DNA of 64,000 bases from Lepus europaeus (lineage: Eukaryota > Chordata > Mammalia > Lagomorpha > Leporidae), in NCBI RefSeq assembly GCF_033115175.1, contig NC_084831.1, positions 12,682,540 to 12,746,539 of the forward strand, given 5' to 3'. The notes beneath the pieces are model-generated. The model saw only the letters and a program-made list of their open reading frames with translations. It did no database searches and was not told where the DNA came from. The number at the start of each line of letters is the position of its first letter. The first letter of the stretch is position 1. Of this stretch, positions 55,717 through 64,000 are shown piece by piece. Made by a program: the position numbers and the translations under genes.

Positions 55717-56109
55717 GACGCCCCAGCAGGCTCCACACTGAGCAGGTCCTTCGCCTCTGTCTGCCTCAGTTTGCTCACGCAGTCAAGGGGAATAAAGCCC
55801 TATTTCCATGCAGACGGGGTCCCCGGCACACAGGAAGTGGGTGATGAGAGACCCGGAAGTACTTTGGGTGGGATTGATGATCTCCAGGGTTGTGAGATGC
55901 GGATTTCCCGAGTCTGGAGCCTGGCATTTCTTGAGGGGCTCTAATACGTATGGATTATTGTTGCTGCGTTTTAAAAAGACGTGCTGCAGGGTTACGTGAC
56001 CCTGCAACATTTCAGATCATAAAAAGCATAGGAAATAGAAGTAGGGCTTCCCCAGCACAGCTACGGTCTTGTTGAGCTTGGGGGCGTAGCTCTCTGCGTC
56101 TGTCCACCA

Positions 56110-56215
56110 GCCAGGGGTGCTGCAGGAAGTTTATGAAAAAAATGAAATAACAAGATGTTTATTTTAGTGCAAAATATTCTGAAATCTCACTTTTTTTTTT
56201 ACAATGCACGTTTTC
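56110..56215 (-). mobile_element. L1-like 3' end piece
   Basis: In reverse complement this reads TTTTGCACTAAAATAAAC and TTTCATTTTTTTCATAAAC, related to the pieces at 24.3 and 36.7 kb. Confidence 0.35.
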
Positions 56216-56250
56216 ACAGGTCTTGTACGTTACCCTTGTATCTGTCTACT

Positions 56251-56568
56251 TTTTTTAAAAAAATTATTTATTTGAAAAGCAGGAGGAGTGAGTGTGGGGG
56301 GAGAGAGCGAGAACAAGCTTCCACCGCTGGTTCATGTCCCAAATGCCCGAGACAGCCAGGGCTGGGCAGGGCCAGAGCCAGGAGCCGGGATCTCCACATG
56401 GGTGGCAGGGACCCCATCCTTGTGCCGTCACCTGCTGTTGGCCAGGATGCACACGGCGGGAAGCGGGGTAAGGAGAGCGCTGGCCTGGAGTTGAACTAGA
56501 CACTGTGATGCGGGATGCGGGTGTCCCAAGTGGTGGCGTAACTCAGGTGCCACAACACTGGCGCCTCT
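56251..56568 (-). mobile_element. CSINE, diverged, minus strand
   Basis: TTATTTATTTGAAAAGCAGG, GGTTCATGTCCC, body and a head ending GTGCCACAACACTGGCGCC. Confidence 0.85.
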
Positions 56569-57269
56569 GGATTTAAAGGAAAGTGGCACCATATTAGCGT
56601 GGCACAGGGACTGTAGAGGCTTCGGGGTGACTGTGAACCCCAGAATCAACTCTCAGTCGTGGGTACATGTGCATGTGATAGCCCTGGAGAGGCGTCCTTA
56701 ACTTTGACTGAGTCCTCCCCCCCCACCTCGAGCTCAAGGTCCCCCAAAGGTTAAGCGTCCCGAGTTAGAAAACTTGCAGGTGTTTGCTGTGTCAGAGCCC
56801 CCTTCCTCCCGGAGCCTCCCTCCCAGCCCCTGTGCACCTGCTCCGGCTTCCGGCCTCCTGTGCTTCAAAGCATCGGGCCAAGCTCTACCTGCCTGCCTCG
56901 GAGAACAGCGCCGGGGCTTTGAAAGGGGAAGTGGCATTTCAGGCACTTAATTAGACCCAGGACAAGAATGGAGGCTGGCTCTTGGGTCAGGCCAGGGGAG
57001 GGGGGTTGTTGGGGGATTAACACTCAGGTAAAGCCATCCAGGCTCACAGCCCCCTGGCAGGAGGCGGCTGGGGAGCAGCGGAAAGGCCGGGCCACTGCAC
57101 AGGAGCCGCAGGCAGGCGGGGAGTGTGGGGGAGGAGGGTGTAGGGGGCTTCGCATTCCGGAGGGAGGTAGGGGTGTGTGCAGAGAAGGTGGAAGGAGAAG
57201 CTCCCCTATCCTGTACCATGGACTTCCCTCCCTCCCCTCCCCCGCCGCAGCTGTTGGGAGGCAGGAGTT

Positions 57270-57570
57270 GGAGCTGTGATGTTTATTCCCATAGTGAGAC
57301 GACGTGTACTTTTTGTCTTGTGTGCCCGGCACAGTGCTAGGAGCTGTGAGCGGTGCAGAGACCTGGCTGCACCGGGGCTTCCGTCCTGGGGGAGGAGAGG
57401 CAGCGAACAGGTCTCCTTCCGGAGGCAGATAAAGGTTTGAAGAATATACAGACGGTGCCAGGAGGTGACTGGTGGTGTTGTGTGCTGTTGGGGAGGCCTG
57501 CCTGGAGGAGGTGGTGTTGGGCCTGCGCTCTGGCAGGAAAGAGGCCGTCATGGGTTGGAAATGTCGTCTC
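57270..57570 (+). mobile_element. L2-like relic
   Basis: GCCCGGCACAGTGCTAGGAG and later CCTGCCTGGAGGAGGTGG fit the order of L2 3' sequence. Confidence 0.45.
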
Positions 57571-57589
57571 CTTGGTCCAGTAGCAGAGC

Positions 57590-57940
57590 TGACTGCGTCC
57601 CAAGCACTGGGTTAAGCTTTGCAAGTTGAAATCATCAGATCTCGCCAAGGTACCTTGAAGGGGGGATGATTCAGAAGCCCATTTTCAGATACAGAAACTG
57701 AGGCCTAGAGAGACGCCTTGGCCCTTTGAACAACACACGACGGGCAAGGACATCTCAGTGGAAGGAAGGCTGCGTTCTTAGCCGGCCCAGGTGCACTGTG
57801 GACCTCATCCCGCTTAACCGCCCCCGCCTTGCCGGGCGGGTACCTATCACGCCTGCTTTGCAGATGAAGGCAGAGCTCAGAGAGGTTCACTCAGTTGCCT
57901 GGAGTCACACAGCTGGCGGGCGGCAAAGCAGGTACACCAG
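57590..57940 (-). mobile_element. MIR relics, minus strand
   Basis: Two cores: CAGATACAGAAACTGAGGCC at about 57686 and AGCTCAGAGAGGTTCACTC with GAGTCACACAGCTGGCGGG at 57870-57920. Confidence 0.55.
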
Positions 57941-58539
57941 CTCTCCCTCCTGGGACACCGGCCAGCGTCTGACCTTGGACGCTGCTCTACTAATTCCCAG
58001 GGCCCGGTGTCCCTGCGCGCTGGCCTTCCCCAGGGAAAGGGTTCGTCTCTCGGGACACCCATCCTGGGGGTTGGCTGATGTATTTTCTCTACGGGGGGCC
58101 CGGCTCACAGTTCAGACCTTTAGTTGCGGATGAAGGAGTCCCAGTGGGCCCTGGGCGTGTGTTTGGAAGACAGTTGCTGGGGCCCTGCTGGAGGGAAGGT
58201 GGCCTCTCATAGCCGGATGCTGGGGTGGCTGTCGGCACGTCTGTCCTGGGTGCCCGTGTAACAGATGGGCCACATCTGGGGAGTTGGGATGGGAGTGGAG
58301 CTGCTTCCTGCTGCTCCTTGGCGTGTGTGCAGGTACGATCTTCCGCGGTGTGCGGCCGAGTGAGAACTGTTCAGGGCCGTGTGGTGGGGTGCAGCTGTTG
58401 GGATGTGGGGTGGGGCGGGAGCTGGGGTCCCCCCCACGCAGGTGGCGTTGTCCATCCTTCGATGTCTGGTGGCAGGTCCGTGGCTTTGGCCGTGGCTCTG
58501 GATTTACCTGGTCCGGGGGTTTGTCCGTGGCCCCGCATT

Positions 58540-58625
58540 TGCCTGCCCCCATTTTGCAGGTAGGAAACTGAGGCCTGGAGGGGCTGAGCTGTTGGCCCAC
58601 AGCCGCCCAGCCGGTCCGTGGCGGA
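58540..58625 (-). mobile_element. MIR relic, minus strand
   Basis: CCCATTTTGCAGGTAGGAAAC TGAGGCCTGG, then GGCCCACAGCCGCCCAGCC. Confidence 0.6.
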
Positions 58626-59116
58626 GAATGGACGGAAAACCAGGGCCGCCTCTTTCCCCTGCTCCCCAGGACGGCTTTAGGTCACAACAAAAGGTTTAAA
58701 TGCCAGCGCGCGGCGGCGCCATGGCGGTCACGGGACCTGGCGGACGTGTGTGCAGTCACATGCAGGTCCCCCCCTTGCTCTGGTATCTTAGCCCCTGCCC
58801 GTTCCCTGGGCCCCCAGCCCAGCCCCATCACACGAGGGCCTTTCTTTCTTGGGATTGCAAATACGCCAAAGATTAACGCCCGCAGCTGGCTGCAGCCCCG
58901 AACAATGGCGAGACCTAGGAGGAGAAAGAGATCAGCAGAGGCCCACAGCAGCCCTGTGCAGAGAGCCCCCCCTCAACTTGAAGTGACCCCCCGGCCCTGC
59001 CCCCGCCCCCGCCCGCCAGCTCCATGCTCCCGGCTGGAGGCGTAAACAGTCCAGAAATTCTCACTCTGCACAAGGCTGCAGCCTGAGACCAGAGAGCAGG
59101 GGGAAAGTTACACAGA

Positions 59117-59159
59117 GGGAGGGGAGGAGGGAGGGGAGGAGGGAGGGGAGGAGGGAGGG
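59117..59159. repeat. 12-base G-rich minisatellite
   Basis: The unit GGGAGGGGAGGA occurs about 3.6 times. It is followed by a C-rich/G-rich near-palindrome (59160-59195). It can form a G-quadruplex on the + strand. Confidence 0.85.
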
Positions 59160-59579
59160 CCCCCCCGGAGGGCCCCCCCCACCCCGGGGGGAGTATTCTG
59201 TAAAGAATCCCATGGCGGGTTGGGGGAGTGCCGGAGCAGGGTGGCCAGACTGCCCGCTGGGTGCTGTGACCCAGCCTGAGATCTGGCCAGGCCGGCTCTG
59301 TCTGCAGCGGCCGGCGGCACAGGACGTGCGGACACGACGCCGCTCCTTCCTGCTCGCCCACTTCCTCCTGGCAATGGCAGGAGTGGCAGGTGCCACCTGA
59401 GAACCTCGCGGACAGCTTCCTGGGCTAGAAGGGAGGCGGGGAGTCCGTAGGGTGGGCCGAGGGCGGCTGGTCCTCATCTAAGCTGTGATGATTAGGGAGG
59501 AACTGACTGTGCTCTGGAAGACAGATCCGGAACTGGGGAGGATTTAGCATACTTCCGGTCCAGCCCCTTCCGTCCTCAG

Positions 59580-59690
59580 AACGCTGTGATGAATGGCGTA
59601 GGCTCCAACGATCCCATTCTACAGATGAGGAGACGGAGGCTCGGGGGGGTCAAGTCACCTGCCCCAGGTCACAGGTTCAGGGAAGGAGGT
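59580..59690 (-). mobile_element. MIR relic, minus strand
   Basis: CCCATTCTACAGATGAGGAG, GTCAAGTCACCTGCCCCAGG. Confidence 0.65.
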
Positions 59691-60049
59691 GGAAGGGGTG
59701 TTTGGTGGGTGCAGGAGCCGGGTCACCCCCGGGGTAGCTCAGGGGTACCTGATCAAAGGGAGAACGGACGTGACTTGGCAGTGCCTACCGTGGCACGAGG
59801 CACAGCCCATACCTGCGTGGGTGTATATCCCTACTTATTCCTGCTGAATCTGAACTCTGCTCCTTTGTCTGAGCTGATGGGGTCTGTGCAAACTCCTCCC
59901 TTCACCTGATCACTGCAAAAATATTTTTTTAAATAATGCTGTGTTAGGCCCAGGCGCCATAGCTGGCTGCAGCGCTAGAAGCTGCTCTCCCTGGATCCCG
60001 GTTTCCGCGGTCAGAAACGAGGGCTGTGGTGGCCCCAGCCCGTGACTGC

Positions 60050-60490
60050 GCGCTCAGAAATGCAGGTGGCCGGTCCCCTCCGCAGATGAAGCCACTTAAT
60101 TACCACGCAATCAATATGCAAACAAGTGCCAAACTGGGTTTGGATCAAATTTCTCATTGGGGACTCAGTGGGGGAGGAGCGTCCAGCAGGCGGGGGGCGC
60201 ACCGGGGCGGGCTGCGGAGTGGAGAGTCAGGGTTTGGCCGGGACCCGGGCACCCGGGGGGCAGCACGGAGGCCCGTGGAGTCCCCAGGGTCTGGCGAGGG
60301 GCCCGGCTCCCGCGGAGGGGAGCTGGGGTCTGCGGCTCACTTCCAGGGCTGTCAGTCGCAGTCTGGCGGCCTCCCCTAATTCATTTGACTCGGAAATCTC
60401 AACTTGACCAGGTCCCCCCTCCCCGCTTTAAAACAAACTCATTAAACTTGTCAACACTCATTAGGCCTGTAAAACATTGAACTAGGGCCA
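60050..60490. promoter_or_regulatory. Paired CNE-like patches in intron 4
   Basis: The first patch (60085-60165) has CCACTTAATTACCACG, CAATCAATATGCAAAC (octamer-like ATGCAAA) and GGATCAAATTTC. The second (60375-60485) has CTAATTCATTTGAC, CTCATTAAACTTG and CTCATTAGGCC. Between them lies a G-rich, CG-containing stretch. Confidence 0.45.
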
Positions 60491-60699
60491 CTGGGGAGGC
60501 TTGGAGAGGGGGTGTGCGTGCGTGCGTGTGCCGGGGAGCGTGCGCTCCAGAGCCTGACCAGGCCCTGGGAGACCGGGCTGTGAGGCTTGGCAGGGGCAGG
60601 TCACATGCGTTGTTCTGCTTCCTGCTGCCTGCTTGGGGCAGGGAGGCCGGGCGGCGTGGGGGTGGGAGAGGCCAGGCCGGAGTCAGGTTCGAGGCTGCT

Positions 60700-60840
60700 T
60701 CTGCCCTCCCACTGCCTGCCGCGGCCAATGCCTCACCCACGCCGTGTCTGTGCCTCAGTGTGCCCCATCTGTGATACGGGCATTGCAGCAGCAGGCAGAG
60801 TGTCCCTGACTGTGCGGCTGGCCCTGAGCTCACGGCTGCT
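60700..60840 (+). mobile_element. MIR relic, plus strand
   Basis: GTGTCTGTGCCTCAGTGTGC and CATCTGTGATACGGGCATTG. Confidence 0.55.
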
Positions 60841-61789
60841 GGGAGACGCTGTGTTGTCTTCCAGCGGGAGGTTGTAGAACCTCATGGAGTTGGCCCCCCA
60901 GCATCCGCCGTGAGGTTCTGGATCCCAGGCCGTTTCTCAGCTGCCTCGATTTAAAAGAAGCAAGATAAAATGCATGTTTAAAAAAAAAAAAAAAAAAGGT
61001 TGTGCGTAGACGGGAGTTAACACAAACAGAGCGGAGCTTAGGGTGGTGCCCAGGTTGTCCAGAGATCGGGAATACCCTGCCTCCTTTGTCCCCTCCCCCA
61101 ATTACCAACTGCCCTGGCCGCCAGGCGTGCAGCGTGGAACTCCAGGGGCCGGTCCAGACCCTCTTCCTTCCGTGGGGAGCACTGGTGGGCGTCAGGGGAT
61201 GCCTTCCTCCAGTCCCCTCCGAAGCTAGGGGGTGGGGAGGAGGGAAGCTTCCCCGGGAGGGGTGGGCCCTGAGACTGCATGGCAGCCTACGAGTGGAGGT
61301 CACTGTGCTCCTGAAAGTCTCCTTTAGGGAGAAAAAAACTCAGGGGAGACCAGCCTGCCCCACCCCAAGGAAGGCACCACTTGCTTAAAAAACAAACAAG
61401 GGACACTGGGTGCGTGACCCCGGATCTGAAGGAGAAGCTGGCGTGTTTGGAGCCTGCTGTTGCCATGTGTGCCTCGCTTTGCTCCCCAGAACCACCCCGC
61501 TCAGCCAGCTCCCAGCACAGGGGGCGTCTCCTGCCTCCTCCACGCTGCCCTCCGGGAGACCCAGCTCCCGCGGGCCGGGGACTCCTTAAAGGGAGGCAGA
61601 ATTCAGGGGCCCGATGAATGGCGGTTTTTGTCCTGGTGGATCCCTTTTAGGCTTGGCGGCAGAAGTGCTGGTGTGTTCTTTTTTGCCTTTAAAGTAGGGT
61701 GTTTGCAGGCTCTCGCTCGCTCTCTCCTTCATGCTCCCTTAAAAAAAAAAAAGACGCCAGCCTTTTGCTATTTTCCTGCCCCCTCTGAA

Positions 61790-62105
61790 AATGAGAACAT
61801 CAGCTATTGAGGCGGATTGATGAACTCTTCCCAAAAGTTTATTAAGGGAAAGATAGACAAAGCCCCGAGGCCTGCGGCCAACTGAGCAGTCACTACATCC
61901 ACTGGGCCCTTTTGTCCCCCCGGGGCGGACGCTTGAATACCTCTCAATGGCGCTCTTTAGAGTGACAAGATCCAGCCAGACAACGGCTTGTTAAAAGGAG
62001 CCGTGCGCTGCTCCTCTGTGCCCAGCCGCAGCCTCCACCCCCATGCATTAATGTACAGCTGCAGCCGGAGGAATAATCGGCCGGAATTCTGCGGGGTTTG
62101 TGTGG
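61790..62105. promoter_or_regulatory. CNE-like block in intron 4
   Basis: GGCGGATTGATGAACTC, AGTTTATTAAGGG, CCTCTCAATGGCGC, CATGCATTAATGTACAGC and GGAATAATCGGCCGG in an otherwise unique patch. The sequence is balanced in base content and has no repeat. Confidence 0.45.
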
Positions 62106-62821
62106 GTTTTTCTCTTTTCTTAAAGACGCCCTTCCTCCTCCGCCCTGCCCCCACCTGCCCCCGCCCCTCCCCCTCCCCGAGCAACGGTCCTGGAGCCATA
62201 TGTTGCCCAGTGCAGCCTGTCTGGTGTCCTGGAGGGACCCCAGGGTGGCTATTTCTGGGGAAGACGAGGAGAAGGGGACCCAGGAGCCTTTCTGTCCCTC
62301 GTTGTCCGTCCCCATGAGAACGGATCACTGACCGGTGCTGGCCACTCGCTGTGTACCGGGGGCTGAGCGGGGACCTGGGTCTGTTACATCAAGGCATGGA
62401 CTGTTGGTCCGCAGGTGACCGATGGCAAGGCAAGGCATTGAGAGAGGGCCCGTCCCCTGGGAGCCTCAGACGGCGCGCCAAGCCTGGCAGACGCCTGGGG
62501 CCTTGCCCAGTTTTTGATGCGGCTTCGTTCAGGGCAGGAGTGAAGCCCAAAGCCAATCCTAGCCCCAGTTCCGGTTGGGGCGTCTGGTTCGGCCAGTGAT
62601 GGCTCCGTCAGCTCAGACATTGTGTCCTGAGAGGGAGGTGATCTGGGAGAAGCCTGAGGCTCGGGACGGGCAGCGGGGCGAGGCTGGGAGAGTTCCCACC
62701 GAGGTGGAGGTGAAGGGACGCGAACTTGCCGCGGGAGAATCTTTTCTTGATGCGGGAGAGAGAGTGGCGGGGCTCAGATGAGCCGCAGCCACGGAGAAAC
62801 CTGGATTCCCTCACCTGGCTG

Positions 62822-62935
62822 GGGAGTGTGTGTGTGAAGGTGTGTGCTGAGCGTGTGGGTGTGCATGGTGTGTGTGCGTGTGCCCCTGCAGGTGTGCACG
62901 TGTGTGTGCGTGCGTGTGCACCTGACACGTGCCTG
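62822..62935. repeat. Imperfect (GT)n/(GTGC)n repeat
   Basis: GTGTGTGTG-type runs are interrupted by GC, CATG and CCTGCAGG. An interrupted microsatellite. Confidence 0.85.
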
Positions 62936-63251
62936 TGCAGGCAGGGCAGACTTGCTGCCCTAGTGAGTTTTGTTTGTGTTTTCACCTCTGTGCCAGATGA
63001 GGGCTTTGTTTGAGGACACAGATCGGTTAACCTCGCGGTGTTCTGTGTCGCTCCCCCCCTCCCCCCGTTTCAGTGCCGGGGCAGAGCCTGAGTGGAGTAG
63101 TTGCTCAGTAAGTGCTCCTTGTGTCTAGAATTTTCTGGAGATGCACAATCAGTGAATGGGACGGGGCAGCCAGGCCTCAGCTCAGGGCCCCTCCCCTCTC
63201 TTGCTTCCCTTCTCTCCTCTGTCCCCCCTCACATCTGTCTTCATTTGGGTC

Positions 63252-63262
63252 CTAGAGGGCGC
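63252..63262 (+). promoter_or_regulatory. CTCF-like core
   Basis: CTAGAGGGCGC matches the last 11 positions of the CTCF consensus, but the three bases before it do not fit. Weak candidate. Confidence 0.3.
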
Positions 63263-64000
63263 TGAGAAGGGAGTGTCCCCGAGGGTCATGGGTTAGAGAA
63301 TCTGACCCCTGTCAGTGCCTTCACCTTTGCCGCTGGGCCAGGGAGGAGCTGTGCCTGTCTTTCCTGTAGTTCCCCCCCCCCCCCTCCAAGGGGCTGGGGA
63401 CAGAGGGCTTGGAAGGGAAGTGGCCCTGAGCCAGCAGCAGGTGTGAACAGTTGCTCTGGCCTCTGTATCCCGGCGCCCTACTCGGTGGCGGCGGTGAGAC
63501 CCATGGTCCCGTCTTGCCTGGGGCTTTGCTGGCTGTAGCACTGAGGGCCTATGGCCCCAGAGAAGCCCACAGCCCAGGCACCCTGGGGTGCTTGGTCATG
63601 CTGCACGAGGACCAGTCCCTCTCCCACATGGGGTCCTCGGCCGCTCACCCTGGTCGGTAAAGGGAAAAGACTTGGAGAGGCATGTGGGCCGTGTGCCAAG
63701 GAGGTGCCCCTCCCAGAAAGACCCCGCAGGGGTGTAGGGGGAGCCGGGGCCGCGGATGTCAGAGGCCGTCTATCCCCAGCGGCAGAACTGGAGCTCAGCG
63801 ACAGGCCCTGGGGTGCTGTGGCATCTCTGACCTCGGAGCTGGCGTTGGGAGGGGCCCCTGCAGGGGGACCCACCCTGATTTGGCCAGTTTGCCCCTTTCA
63901 TGTAGACCAGCCTGGGCTGACCCACCTCTGTCCTTTCCTAGCTGGGAGTTTGGGCCAGGTCGTCACCGGCCTCTGTGAAGGGGACCTGAGTCCCCCAGAG

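Larger units (their letters stand above)
38270..64000 (+). other. PAX7: PAX7 gene, 5' part (exons 1-4, introns 1-3, start of intron 4)
   Basis: Four exons with consensus GT/AG borders and matching phases (1, 1, 1, 1 after exons 1-4 with exon 2 completing codon 107 exactly) translate to the N-terminus, paired domain and octapeptide of PAX7. Features separating it from the paralogue PAX3 are the residues around the paired-domain linker (KPRQVATPD), the RED half ([12 protein letters not shown]) and the segment RIKFGKK. The transcription start near 38270 is inferred from a TATA-like box at 38241. The homeodomain, which in this numbering should begin near residue 217, is not encoded before 64000, so intron 4 is at least 20.7 kb. 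The gene runs off the right edge. Confidence 0.96.
43283..64000 (+). other. PAX7 intron 4, first 20.7 kb
   Basis: No further exon is seen to the end of the window: no frame encodes homeodomain motifs such as the WFSNRRARWRK helix. The intron holds several CNE-like blocks (listed separately), GC-rich stretches near 47.2-48.0, 49.3-50.3 and 52.3-52.9 kb, MIR and L2 relics mainly after 50.5 kb, and two CSINEs at 55.4 and 56.3 kb. Stretches not listed separately (43.74-45.66, 48.65-50.04, 53.0-53.8, 54.0-55.1 and 62.1-64.0 kb) show no gene or recognisable element apart from short G-rich or GT-rich runs. Confidence 0.9.

Noticed and set aside
43283..64000. Search for exon 5 with the homeodomain
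   Set aside because: No frame on the + strand shows the homeodomain or its recognition helix. Intron 4 is also long in other mammals as far as I recall, so absence is expected.

Overview
This window is mammalian nuclear DNA from a lagomorph, most likely a rabbit or hare. The first half is packed with the tRNA-derived C-repeat SINE (CSINE) typical of that order. Each copy has a tRNA-like head, a body ending in a CT-rich stretch, and an AATAAA/poly-A tail. The only protein-coding gene I can support is PAX7 on the + strand, and only its 5' part is present. Four coding exons give residues 1-195 plus the first base of codon 196: the N-terminus, the whole paired domain and the octapeptide. The homeodomain and transactivation exons are not in the window, so they must lie beyond position 64000.

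Layout. Positions 1-31.5 kb are upstream intergenic DNA with 33 CSINE or related SINE pieces, several old L1 fragments, L2 and MIR relics, an AT-rich tandem repeat inside an L1, and a divergent pair of CTCF-like motifs near 12.8 kb. Positions 31.5-37.9 kb are unique upstream sequence, nearly free of lineage-specific repeats. Positions 37.9-40.7 kb hold a strong CpG island with an inverted CCAAT box, a TATA-like box, an approximately 0.7 kb leader without ATG, exon 1 (start codon 38987) and the start of intron 1. Exons 2, 3 and 4 lie at 41535-41770, 42193-42322 and 43148-43282. From 43283 to the end is intron 4, which has several GC-rich and TAAT-rich blocks that look like conserved regulatory elements, plus MIR and L2 relics and only two CSINE copies.

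How the parts work together. PAX7 is a paired-box/homeobox transcription factor of the dorsal neural tube, neural crest and muscle satellite cells. Both alternative-splicing choices known for its paired domain can be read directly in the DNA as tandem 3' splice sites. AAG/CAG before exon 3 adds or omits one Gln. GAG/TTTAG before exon 4 adds or omits Gly-Leu. Four paired-domain isoforms can therefore come from this locus. About 24 kb around the promoter, the four exons and the first 12 kb of intron 4 has no CSINE at all, a pattern expected for a tightly regulated developmental gene.

Limits. Repeat families, CpG islands and conserved elements were judged by eye. Repeat boundaries are good to about 5-20 bases. 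No alignment or motif scan was run, and conservation is inferred from base composition and motif density only.
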